Assembly: GCF_964355755.1 (NCBI RefSeq)
Contig: NC_092675.1
Span: forward strand, 19,852,912-19,916,911
Source of the DNA: Antedon mediterranea
Taxonomy: Eukaryota > Echinodermata > Crinoidea > Comatulida > Antedonidae
DNA: 64,000 nucleotides
Direction: 5' to 3'
Shown here piece after piece: positions 1 to 12,800 of this stretch. The notes under the pieces were generated by a model. That model ran no database searches, had not been told where the DNA came from, and worked only from the letters and a program-made list of their open reading frames with translations. A program made the translations under genes and the position numbers. How positions within the stretch are numbered: the first letter of the stretch is position 1; each line of letters begins with the position of its first letter.

Positions 1-1939
1 TGAAGAAATAGACTTCCTAAGTAAAGATTAATCTGAAAGAATAAAATAATGCAAACTAGATTTTTCTAAAAACATTGTATAAAGACATTTTTTCATTTCA
101 AGTTTGACTTTTAGATGGAAACAAACTATAATAAAACACACATATCTTGCAGAAATTGCCAAAACATTAAAATTCTACACATTTATTTTATTTGAACAGT
201 AGGCTGTGTCTCACACAAAGGCAACTATGTGACTTCAACAAAACACTGATGAAAGGAGCTAACATACCTTAAAAATTACAATAAGAAACAGTAATAAGAT
301 AAAATTATTGCAAATAGTGGCCAAGAAATGTTTTTCATCCATATGGTTTGAAATTACACATGTCTTTTCTAGGACTTGAAAACCCCATGTATATTGAAAG
401 TAATACGTATTATGACAGGTTAAAGGGGAACACCACCAAATAGTATATAAATAAAGTAAAACCTCTATTAAGGGACCAAAAAGTGTTCCCTGTAATAGGG
501 ATGTTTGACCATGTGAATATATATATTGCTCCCACATTCATTTCTAATGGAAAGTGTTCCCTTTAACACTTTCACCGCCAGGCATTCAATAAAGGAAGTA
601 CCCCTCACCGCCAGCCATTTTAGAATACCTGTTGAATTGTTCCCTGCATAGGGGTTGGCCATGGTGTGTTTGACCATAATAGTACTACATACAGTTAATG
701 AATTGTATTTAATGTTGGTCATGTCTCAACATTATAAATGCAACATTGCTAGTGACGATAGGTCACAAATGTATTTGATGAGAAAATTATTTCCAAACCT
801 TCAGACATTATTGTGTGAACATTCATTTAAAGTAATGGATTTAAAAAAATTATCAAATGATAATTGTGTCAATTGTATTTTAACATACAGTATGCCTCAT
901 GTGCAGATAACGCCATATGTTACAAAATTAATATGTGAAAAATACATTACTGTCATGAGAAAACCACCTGTTATAATGGTAGAAAATAATTTGTGTATGG
1001 ATAAAATTGTTGTCGTTTATATGCTCCTGTATGTAAATAAATTATTTTAGGCAGTAGCTATTCAAGTATTTGGGCTATTTTTAAATTAAAATGAATGTTT
1101 AGTAAACTAGGTTCATATATATGGAAAGTACATATTTCAAATGTTATCGAATGTCTGGCGAATTGAGCAGGCAAATGTTGGTATAAGTAATTTCTTAATA
1201 TATATTAAATAGATTTATTGCTACAATTTTACTTATTTTTTTATTTCTGTATCAAAAAATGCCAATTTTGTTTGTTGTATATTGTATATAAAACAATCTT
1301 TCTGAAACTGTGTTCCATTGGTTCAAAATGGCAAATACCGTAAACCAACCACAATATTCATTATAACAATGTTATTTTTTTTTGTTTCAGCACTAAAAGC
1401 AAGATTGACATTTAAAACAGACAGTACTACCTGCTTAAACATACAAAGGTTTCTTAACATAATCATGTAATTATGCATCTTTCTGGATGAGAGAAAGTAA
1501 TGCTTGTGTATGGCAAATACACTCACTGAGCGTGTTCATGCATCCATGCAGCGATATTATTAGGCGCAACCAACATATAAATAACCTATTGTATAGGAAC
1601 TTTTTAATTTTCAGTCTGTACCTAACACTCATCCATACTGGTCTAATGTTATCTGCCTTCTTTGAAATTACTGAAAGCTTGTGTATTTCAGATTTTATAA
1701 TCATTTTGTACATAATAAATATGAAATAATCGTCGATTATGGGTTTTCAAAATGTAAATATAATTTTTTGGATTTGGTTTGCATTCATTAATCTAAAACA
1801 AAAAAATAAATTATAATAAATTGAAATTCTTAAAACACTATAAAGGTCATATGTATATAACACAAATAGATATATCAATATAAATTATGGAAAATCAACT
1901 TTAAACCATCTAACAACATCAATAGTGAAATATGTGTTA
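1..1939. other. Left flank, probably Slo1 intron
   Basis: AT-rich, with no recognisable exon. Between 455 and 665 the motif TGTTCCCT recurs three to four times with ATAGGG nearby, and TCACCGCCAG occurs twice (573-582 and 607-616), suggesting an old repeat. A 131-codon plus-strand frame at 655-1050 has no recognisable domain. Confidence 0.5.
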
Positions 1940-2578
1940 AGCTCTGTTTACAAACTAGTTTGACAAAAAAAGTGTGATGTGCCTAAATATGGTAGTGATA
2001 TTCCTAAATTTGATAGTGATATAACATCATCATTGTTAATCTTACAAAAGTAATAGTTAACTGAAACTTATGAAACTTAGATTATGATTGTGGTAAAAAG
2101 GAACGTTGTTACAATGTTAGACAAAATATTGGAAGACAAAAGAGGCAATTTGTAATTTATGTATATCACCTAATTTCAGTTACTTAAGTTCATAAAATAA
2201 AGGTTCAGATGGAGTGATGCGAGACGAAAAAGTAATATTTTTAATCACGCTTAATCAGCTTATTAAGTTTATCTAGATAAGAAGGATAGTTAGCAGCCCA
2301 AATTATGTTACAATAATGAAGAGAATTATATAATGAAAGAAGGATAGATACGCTGGGAAAAAGTGTGCGTAAGATTATTTATTATCCCAATTGTTTTAGA
2401 AACTTTATTTGCAATATGATTCTGATGACTGGTTCATCTCAAGTTCGTCTCAATTACAACATCAAGGAACATGGGACATAATGATGTCATATCACTAACA
2501 TAGTTGGGCATATCACTACCATATTAGGGCACATCACACTTTTTTTGTCAATACTAGTTTGATAGTGTAGACAGAGCT
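1940..2578. mobile_element. MITE copy A with nested LINE fragment
   Basis: Terminal inverted repeats: AGCTCTGTTTACAAACTAG at the left, and the complement of AGCTCTGTCTACACTATCAA at the right end. The flanking trinucleotide TTA occurs on both sides (1937-1939 and 2579-2581). Subterminal GTGATGTGCC is mirrored by GGGCACATCACAC. The four related copies in the window are about 145-155 bp; this one is 639 bp because its centre (about 2080-2461) is replaced or enlarged by a reverse-transcriptase remnant. Confidence 0.8.
2080..2461 (-). pseudogene. Decayed CR1-like LINE reverse transcriptase remnant
   Basis: Translation of the minus strand in shifting frames gives a recognisable C-terminal LINE RT. 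In order: ETNLR(stop)TSHQNHIANKVSK, TIGIINNL, then after a frameshift SLYNSLHYCNIIWAANYP and SYLDKLNKLIKR, then after another shift ITFSSRITPSEPLFYELK, LKLGDIHKLQIASFVFQYF. The blocks match the conserved CR1/Jockey-type order (W..HI..KvsK.iGi, LYnSLi.YCNi.W, LQkkaiRii, plf..L.iL.l.di). A TGA replaces the expected Trp codon, and there are at least two frameshifts plus further stops. It is non-functional. Confidence 0.8.
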
Positions 2579-3774
2579 TTAGAAATATGTGCTTTGAACA
2601 TAAATATTTATTTATTTTATTTATTACTCCGGTAATGAAATTTCAATAATCAATCAGGCTGTCCATCAATCAAAAATTGATTATAGGTTCATATTGAAGA
2701 AATGGAAAAATTAATTTCTCTACGATATAAGCACACAACAAAAATGTGTGGTAAAAAGCAACTTAATAAAAAAAAAATCAAATTATTATTATTTAAAATA
2801 TCATTAACTGTATGCTCTTTCTCTGTGAAAGTGTTAAAATAAATTGAAACTAATTTAATATGCCAGACGTTGACTAACCTGCGCTATATGACCATAAAAC
2901 ACAGCAATTCTAGTCCCCTGTTGATCTGATTATCACAGCATTAATAGTCAAAATATGTTAATGCTATGTGTTTTATTATTGTGAATTGTATATTACGAAT
3001 CTATCTAATGCTTTTCTATGTCAATATAAAAACTTGAAAATGATTTGGATATATGAGGGAAAAAAACATGACAGGTGTATATTGGATGTAACAGTATCAT
3101 TATTGTTTCATTCTTATGAATAAATCCAATTTATTAGAACTAAAAATATTTTAATCAAGTCATCTTTATTTATCTAGAGTAGTCCCTGGTTTACAGAGAA
3201 CCCAATGTGGATCTAATACAACAGGGATGTAAGTAATGTCATTGTAAACACACAGAAAATGTAATGATAATGATTTTTTTTTAATCAATAGCTGTTGATT
3301 TGATTTGATTTCCTTCATGTTTTCCCATATTTTGTGCTGTTAAAATGAGCCTGGTAGTATGAAGCCATAACTACGGCTAGCAACATTTATGCATCTTGTA
3401 AAAAATAAAATCAGTGAAATGATCACAAAAACCAATTCTGCAACTCCCTTGAAGCGGTGCTAGTATTTTCCTAGCCCACTGGTTAAAATTAAAGCAGTTT
3501 TGCTCGCTTACTACCAATTATACTAATAGGTGAACAAGATGTCGTAATAATAATAAAACAAAATATGAACAATGTAGCTTGTATGTTGTTAAATTGTATG
3601 TTTTTGTATCACTAACTGTTATATAATTATTTTATTTCGTAGATTGTAAATGTTTATGCCCTCAGTTTTCATATTATTACTTTTGAAATTTTATTTGTGA
3701 AAACACTATTCCTAAGGGTAATTTTGAGCTATGTAAATTCATAGTATGATTTGCATTCACTATCAGCTACTTAC
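2579..3774. other. Slo1 intron 8 (partial), nothing recognised
   Basis: Searched for the next RCK1 exon without success. Only AT-rich sequence seen. Confidence 0.5.
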
Positions 3775-3885
3775 GTATGGAAAATCACAATTTCAACATT
3801 CACGTCTTCACGATCTTTATGAAGAAAATCTTTCAAGAAATTTGAGACGCTGTCGTAAGTTATATGTCCACATACGACAATATGC
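3775..3885 (-). CDS. KCNMA1: Slo1 exon 8: start of RCK1 domain
   Basis: This 111-bp exon has one base completing Lys, 36 codons and two bases. The product starts [20 protein letters not shown] and ends [16 protein letters not shown], the first beta-alpha-beta unit of the RCK1 (Rossmann-like) calcium-sensing domain. The acceptor is actttcag at 3887-3886 and the donor is CATAC|gtaagtag at 3774, phase 2. No following exon (expected to resemble NLELEALFKRHF) could be found between 1 and 3774, so the next intron is probably at least 3.8 kb. Confidence 0.93.
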
Positions 3886-6800
3886 CTGAAAGTAAGAAAA
3901 ATGACATAAATTACAGATATGGAGCAGGCAACTGAAAAGTAAATAATTTAGCTTGATAGTTATGATTATAGATTACAAGTTGAAACCTGTCAAACATGGT
4001 TAAATAACTAAATGTATATAAATCTTATATAAAACCATTGCGTAGATCAGATTAGATTACATTATATTGACAAATTAGAATGAAATGTACTTAAATCATA
4101 ATTACAATATCAAACAAGTATTAATACATTTAGTGTCATTGACCATTATAACAAAATGTACATTAGCGTATTTGATTGTGTGTATCCAAAGGCTAAACAC
4201 ATGTCCAACAACTGGGCTAGTCAGATAAATTTTATGTGGCGTTTCATTAGCCCAAAAAAGACACATTTATACTTTTTTTTTAATTAAAGTTGTTTACTTG
4301 AACAGAACAGACCTTATCAATAAAAATATTTATTTATATAAATGTATTTTTAATTTTCAACTCAAATGTTTATACTTTTTAGCAGCCTTCCTATAATCTT
4401 ACAACAAAATTCAAAAGTCAAAATTAGCGGGTAGGATTTTTTTAGGAGCATTATTAAATGGTTGAGTATCTTAAAATAGGAGATGATATTATAAGCAAGC
4501 ATGGTATTTACTAGACCAAATAAAATTTTTTAAATAATATTTTAAATTGAAGTTATCCTGCATGCCAGGAAAACTGTAAAAATAGTGCAGTATCCTTTGG
4601 GATCAGAAGACAACTCTATTATATGTATTGCATATGTATAGTGTATTTAACTTTTTAAAACATTTTTTAACTTTAGATGACTTCCACTGCCATAAACGAA
4701 GGAAATATTTTTTATGTCACGTCAAAAATCATAATACGATATATTCATAGAACGTACAATAATTACAATCCTTGCAGAACTGCTGTTGGAATTTAGAAAA
4801 TTTATGTGCAATGCTCGCCGAGTGCTTTTGTACATGAACGATGGATTCTTACGTAAATGCAAATATGACGTTAGTTCAGCTTATGAGTATAAGCTGAAAC
4901 TTACTCAAAACATGTTTCTGAAAGTTTTGTTTAATAATATAACATAGATTTAACATTACCTCTACAGAACAGAATAGTAAAAAGAAATAGGAACCACAAT
5001 GCATATAAAATGAAACAAGAAATACAAATTATAGAAAGTAAAATAAAAACATGATCAGGAAAGAAACTATTGTCCATAACACGATTTACTTTATTTATTG
5101 ATCATGCAGCTAATTTAATTAGGGAAAATAATATGATTTGCACCTACTTTTTCCCACCTTCCTTGGTATATACTCCTCCATAAATATTTCGACTACTAAT
5201 GATTTCAATGATTTCCGGTGTGTAACTTGCAAAGATGGCCTACAAAATACAAGAATTATTGTACAATATATATAAAAACATGAATTTAAAAAAATTATAT
5301 ATAATATACATTCATTTGTATGTGATTAAATCATTGTGAAAAGTTTTATTTAAAAAAAGGTTATAAAAGCATTGATTTAAAAAATAAAAGAAATGATGAC
5401 GGTAATACGTGGGAATGGTCCCACGAGAGGGCGCTATATCGGACTGTCCCATTCTTTAAGGAGGTGAACTACGGTAAAATTCTTCTTTTCGTAATTGTTT
5501 CGCACTTCGTGGAAAAGGGCTACTGTTGAGGTTTATCCAGGTAAGTAGGCATGTAATAGACTCATATATATACATACATTCATTTGTATGTAATTAAATT
5601 ATAATGAAAAGTGTTATAGGTATATAATATCGTACTTATTTATTTTTTTATTTTATTTCAACAATTTCAAATAATTTCTATTGTTTAACAAATAAGGTAT
5701 GTATTACAATGTATACAAAATATACATTAATTTGTATGTGATTAAACCATAATGAAAAGTGTTATAAGTAGATACTACACCGTATTCAAATAATATGTAA
5801 TGTTTACCAAATAAGGTTTTATAGTACAATGCTTTGCTAGCTAAATATATATAATGGAGAATCACAATGTTTGTCTCAATAGGATATAAAAACTCAGCAT
5901 AGTATGTGAAAGTTAACTTATAAATCAATATTTATCATATTGGATCTTTAAGATGATTCAGGAAACTGTTAAGTGGCCTGTTATTGTTTGATAAAGGATG
6001 TTTATTTATGCCACCACTTGAATGTTTCGGTTGTTATATATTCTGCATACATAGAGATATTCTCTATGATGCAACCAATAGCATATGATTACTTTTTTCA
6101 GACAGGCTGTTTGAACTGTCTACTGTGCAGCCTCTATCAAGCTCTTGAAAGATATCAAAGCTACCTTTAGAACAACCAGAATCCAGGCCCTTCATGGGTT
6201 ATAAGTCTCATGGGCTGTGGGTGCATGGTTGTGGAGATAGTTATCTCTACACAATTTCCAATGCCTGGTTCAACATTCTCTCAAGACAAGTCACTCATTT
6301 TACCCTTATTACTTTCTTGATTTCTGTACTTTATTTCAGCTAATTTTCCCACACATACATTTTTTAAGGCACCATCATCTTCAAAGTCTACTAGCACACT
6401 TTCATGTAACATTACAAATGTATACTATTTCTTATCCGATTTGGGTTGGTTTGGGGTTGTGTCATAAAGGAGACATTTTTTTTGTCCGATATGTCTGCTT
6501 TATAAATAATTAATCTTTATAATTAATGGCCCACAGATTATGAAGCTACAACATCAGGGGTAATAAGCATGGTTAAATTTATTTTTCTTCATCCGTGGTT
6601 TAATATATTTGTTTTCTTGCAAGCAATGATGCATGCAGACCTAAGGATATTGACATTTGATAGTGATGATCTCGTCAGAAGGCATTGTCACAGATGGTAA
6701 TTCCTCCAAGCTTCAAGCATGTGTCCCAATGGGTGATTATTCAAGATTAAGATATCTAATTAAAGCCCAGGTTCAAAAAGCAATGGCAATGTCTGAATAG

Positions 6801-9800
6801 GGTTAATTAATGTTAAACGACAAGGGAAAGCACTAATAAGTATTGTTCAGATTAATTAAAGTCAGAAGAGTGCCATTGATGCATTAAACAAAAAATTAGG
6901 TTGGAATTGGTGCTTGGATTTAATAGGTTGAAAAAGGTTATAGAACAGACAATTATTTTCATGCCGATATGTATTGCTGGACTTTGGATTATAATGGTCT
7001 TCACTCAACACTTTATGTGCTAAAGCTCATTGAAAGATTTCAGGTCACATTATGCAAAATAGCCTTCTTGAAAACAATCACAATACTTTTTTTTAATACA
7101 AAATAACATTTCTTAATGTCTGCCATCATTGTCCTTTCTTGCTCAGATCTTTTACATAGACATTCCCAGATAAGATGGCTGCATCTTTTGAAGCTAAGAT
7201 GTTGCATTACATATACAGTATGCACCATGAGCCACATGTGTATAGGCTCTCACTACAGTCAACTCTCTGGGAGACAGATAGACATCTTTGGGCTGGCCAA
7301 TATGTCTGGTTTTCCACAAAGTCTGGTATTTTGAAAGTGTTTTAAATGTTAAAAAGGAATTTGGGACCTTTTGGACTCTGAAAAAAGTCTGGTATTGGAA
7401 GAGTTTGTGGTTTTCAGAAAGTCTGGTATTGGGAGAGTTTGTGGTTTTCGGAGATTCCGGTATTGGAAGTCAACTGTATTCAGAAGGAATAGAGGAATGT
7501 CTTTCAATGTTCATGCCATCTTGTTGAAGAATTCTCCTATATAAAAATAATACATTATTATTAACTATTTCTTGAGAGAAAACTTACCAGGCCACCAAAG
7601 ATAAAGAACGTCATAAAGCATCTTCCACATGTTGTTTGTGCATAGATGTCTCCATAGCCCACGGTTGACATGGTGACCACGACAACATACAGACATGTAA
7701 AATAACTTAGGTCTTGTGTGTTACTAAAATTCTCCCATGGGTCGCCCGAGTTTTCCACCTAGACAGAACAAAAATAAAAGATTTCTAATATTTAAGTTTT
7801 AATAGAGAATTTTTTTAATGTGTGTACTAAAATTGTTAAAGGGGCACGGCCAGAATTTTCCTATAGTTGTTTGTTAGTCAAACTCACTGAGTGAAAGTTC
7901 TTGAAGTAAACTTCTGGTTCTGGTGAAATACCTAGGCCACCAGATCATTGCACATAGCTATTCCAAAACCATGCTGATACTAACAACTTAAAGGTATCAA
8001 TTGATTCAATGATCTAACAAAGAAATATTTAGGTTCTTTAGTAACTTGTGTAACTTACCAAGTGAATGACTCCAGCTGCAGTGAGCATGACCGTTAAGAA
8101 AACAGTCAACATGTTCGTCACTTTGATGGCATTGCTGGTCTTCAAAACTCTCAAAAATTGTAACACTTCAGAAAGCTGCATCAGCCTGAGGGCCCTCAAG
8201 AATCGGAGCCCTGTAGATAATGTAAGAACAATTTCAAATACATTACAATAACGTATTTTCGAATTACAACTTGATATTTTGAATAACACGTTTAATATTT
8301 AAATCAAGCCATACCCTAAATAGATACCCTAGATAAGTGAGATTTCCTTTTGGGACAAAATGTGATTTATGGATGCGATAGTCCAGTTTGCACTGCTGTT
8401 GATTATCAAGACTATTTAACATTAATTATTGAGACTATTTAACATTCATTATTCATTTACTATCCCAAAACAAAACCTCTCTATTGTAATTTTCATCTAG
8501 TGTATGTAAACCATTGCTTCAACTGTAATATACTTTATCAATAATCAAGTTCACTACTTTTTTTAATAGATTAGTTTTGAAATCAATAAACCTATTAATA
8601 TTCAAATCAATTCAAAGTCTGATGCCACATACGTTTATAGTTTGTAGTAAATATGGTTGTTTAATTATATGTTCACAAAGGTCAAAGGTGAATAATTTTC
8701 ACAACGTTTTTTCCCCAACCTAATTTTGTCACAAAATATTTTTTTAAGTAAAACAGTATAGATTTTTCTAATTTTTTTAATTATTTTTTGTAATTTAAGA
8801 TCTTAAAAACAGATGTCCATTTTTATAATTTGTGTGTACTTAAAGATGATGTTTATAACATCCTGTGTAAAACAAAATGGCTACTAAAACTCTTGTAGAC
8901 ACAACTAATCCCTCTATATATACAAAGTCAAATGTTATTTTGGAAAGAATCTGTAATGAAGGATTCCGATATCTTGTACCTATGATACATCAATTTAATT
9001 CCATGTAAAACATAATTTCAGACATAATTTTTGTTGCTTAATTTACAAACAGCTGTCTACAAATAAAAGATTTTATTATCTTATTATTATTTCTATTGCT
9101 AATATTTTATATTTTATACATTTCAATTGCTGAAAAATAAAATTCAAATTGTATAAAATATTTTTGCACTTTATACAATATTATTAAACTTGTACAAAAA
9201 AAAGTTGTTTCCAAATTAAATAAATTGTTTCTGAAGGATTGAAAACATTTAATACTTTTTTAGTTTAGAAAAATTACACATGCAGTATATTTATCTTAAA
9301 CATAAAAAATCACCCTGTATTGAATTTGAATTAAATCAAAGTTCATTAACTGAATTAAGTTCAAACAAAAAAAAATGTGCTAGGTAATGATTATCAGTAT
9401 TAAACATGAAACCAATATTGTGCATACATACAAATGAAATCCAATTCTCTATCCATAGATAAACGGTAAATTAAAACATCTAACCAAATAGATGTTAAAG
9501 TTACAATAAAAAACTTTGATATCTTTGCACAACTAACTTCAGTTAAACACTACAATTAACAAATATATATTATGGTTTAATACAAGTTAACAAAATACAG
9601 TAACATTAAATTTTCAATGTTTACATATCAAACTTAGTTCTGTATTCTAGGACAGTAATTTCCTATTCCTAAAATATGCTAACATTAACAGCCACCAAGA
9701 TGCAAAACCTGCAAAAAATAGCATAAATATAAATCTCTAAAATTTCATACATTATTGAGCAAATCAATTGCGTATTCCAGTTGAATAAAAAAGATAAATA

Positions 9801-12800
9801 AAATCATCTTAAAAGTACTTTTATCAAGAATTGTTTTTATTCCCCCATATAATTTAATGAAGTTCAATTGTAGATTTTCAACATACAAAATTTAAAAAAG
9901 ATACATAATGAAGTTTGAAGCATTATCCACCTTAAAGCAGACTTGAACCAACACCTTACGACTATAAAATAAAGCACCCGAAGCATTTTAGCCTTCATAT
10001 ACACAAACCTTTACCAATAAAAACATATAATTTACATTGAATAAAGAGCTATACTGTAAAAAAAAACAGTTTTATGGACTTAGTTCAATAGATCATAGTT
10101 CAAGATTCATTCATTCTTATTTACTCTTTTAAGATACATACATAATCAATAGTATTTTACAAATTAAAACTTCATCTTATCAATTCTGAAAAGTAATTTT
10201 TTCTAGTTAAGGAATATTTAAGTTTTGATTTATACTCAATATAAAAATCAATTAAATATTTACTAAATGTTCCATATTCACACTAAACTTGCAGTCTTCA
10301 GTTTGTAGTTAAAAGTAGACAGTGAAAATCTAATAATTATCTTCTTGTCCATGCTATTTCTAAGTTCCGTTTTTGTAGTCCACAGTTGAACGTGAGAACT
10401 TGATTTAATTTCCATGTTATACCAGACAATGTATTTGTACTGGTACTGGTACTGGTACTGGTTCAAATAACCGTCTCACAGAGACATCTGGTAGCCATTG
10501 ACTTGAAGTTGGCATTTGGATGTGTTACTTTTAAATGTAGGCCTACAGTATGAGAGTGACTACTACCAAATTACACAGTCACAAAACAACTTATAAAACA
10601 GTTCATATATACAGTTAAAACATTGCTGGGAATTATAAATTTCTGTTGAAGCAGGCTCTAATGAAGTTGCATCTAGTAAGTTGACTTTGTTGTACAACTC
10701 TATCAAGTACTGATGGTATCTTCCGACCTCTTCGTTTACTTTGTGTTGTGTGAAAAGTAAGAATTTTTGTAGGATCTTCATTTTCTTTTCTAATTACATG
10801 TCCGATCCAGTTGAATTGTTGCTTGTAGACATATTCTTCTAGCGGTTGACAGCCAGTAATTTTGTAGAGATCGTCATTATCAATTACGTAACGCCAGTCT
10901 ATATAGTTTTCATCTGTTTCAGCATCTGAGGATATGTCTACATGGTTTGGTGGGCAGACTCTTTGAAAGCCATTCACTAGCATTCTTCTTAGGAAGGTTT
11001 TGTATGTTGTGCTAAGTTTGGACATTTCACTTCCTGTTGCCCTCCAAGCATGGCAACCATAGGTGAGTCTACTCCTAACTAGACCATTAAGAAACATCAT
11101 TCTTGTTTGTAGGTGGATCGTTCTGTTGGTAAGCAATGCCCTATTCTCTGCAAATGCTCCTTTGGCTGAATTGATTCTGTATTTTACTTCTTGATCTCCA
11201 ATATGAACATCATTGTAGGTAGCCCATACACCAAGGTATCTAAAGTGTGTTACGTTGTTAATGTGTACGCCGCCAATTTGTATGATGCATCTTGGGTATT
11301 CTTCAACTTCCTCTTTCCAGTTCCATATAATGGTTTCTGTTTTGGGGGCACTAATTCTTAGGCCAAATTCCAGACATACTTTATTCAAGATGTTCACAAT
11401 GGTTTGCAGTTCTTCTTGTGACCAGGAGCTTACAGCAAAGTCGTCAGCATAGCCACTTTCAAAGTCGTCATAGATGCCCCTTGATGGTGCTTTACATCTT
11501 TGAGCACGATTTGTAGCTTCAATAGGAATTAGGTATTGTATCATTAGGCCATCCAAACTAGCATCTTTACAGCGTTGTTTGAACACTCTAATAACGTAAT
11601 CAAAATATTGGTTAAACATGCTGGTACTCTCAATACCACCCTGTCGCACCCCAGAAGATGTTTCGAACTTATCATCACTCGGATCGTCGTCAGCAAGGTA
11701 TGCTTTCGTTGAGCTGTACAGTGATTGTATAATGTCAATCATAGTAGGCCAGTAGACAGTGAAAATCTAATAATTATCTTCTTGTCCATGCTATTTCTAA
11801 GTTCCGTTTTTGTAGTCCACAGTTGAACGTGAGAACTTGATTTAATTTCCATGTTATACCAGACAATGTATTTGTACTGAATTCATAAAATAGTTTAAAA
11901 ACTATTTTATATTCAAATGATTCAAACGTTTTTTCTGGTAATACTGTACAAATTACTGCTATAACTAGGAAATCTACACTGTTGCCAAAATTGTTCTCAA
12001 AATGGGATTAACTAACATACAATTGGGTCATAGGATTACTAACTACAATAGATTAACCAACATGAAGGGATTAATCTACATGAGAAAATTAAACCAAATA
12101 AACCAATGTAAAAATACTTATAGCGTTGAAAATAACTAAATTGGATTAATTCAGATGATGAGATAAACTAAAATTAGGATTAGCCTAAATGTGGATTAGC
12201 TTTGAAATACTAGCTAAAAAGGCAATGAAAGAACTAAATTATGTCAAGTTCACATTTGAATTTTCAATGCCATATGCAATATGGACACATAGTTTGTTTG
12301 TTTGTAATTTATAAGATGGCAGTACACACACAGTAAATAAACACTGACGAAGATCTTAAACGATATGCGCTGTTCTTAACTGACATGCACTCGTGCAATT
12401 GTGATGGTAAATTATTCATACTTTTTTGCAGAAGTTGACAATTGTTTGTTTTTTAAAATTGAAAATAGTTAAAAAGTCTTCACAGCTCTAAAATTTGATG
12501 AGGAATTGGATGTGAAACTAACATTTTTACAAATGTGGTCCAAGGTTACTTGTAGGTTCCAAAGAAAGCTAAAATGCGAACTTGACTTGATGATACAAAC
12601 AACTCTCCCAAAACTGGAAATGGCATTCACTAGCCCCAAATTTTGGGCAAATTGACTACAGTTGAATTTTATTTTGATTCTAAAAAGCTGGTGAGTGTTG
12701 AAATATATGATTTTGAAATAATGATATCTGAGCAATAAAAACTATTAACTTAAAATTAGTATGTCCTATAATAAATTCAATTCGTTTAACTTGATAAAGT

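Larger units (their letters stand above)
5240..7587 (-). other. Slo1 intron 6 (2348 bp)
   Basis: Holds dispersed core repeat copy 1, the pogo-like MITE at 7256, and a less AT-rich block (about 6170-7240) with no explanation. Confidence 0.7.

Noticed and set aside
655-1050. 131-codon plus-strand open frame
   Set aside because: No domain, signal or family resemblance; AT-rich codon usage like the surrounding non-coding DNA.
10563-10781. 72-codon minus-strand frame overlapping the RT 3' end
   Set aside because: Different frame from the RT with no motif; runs into the 3' UTR.
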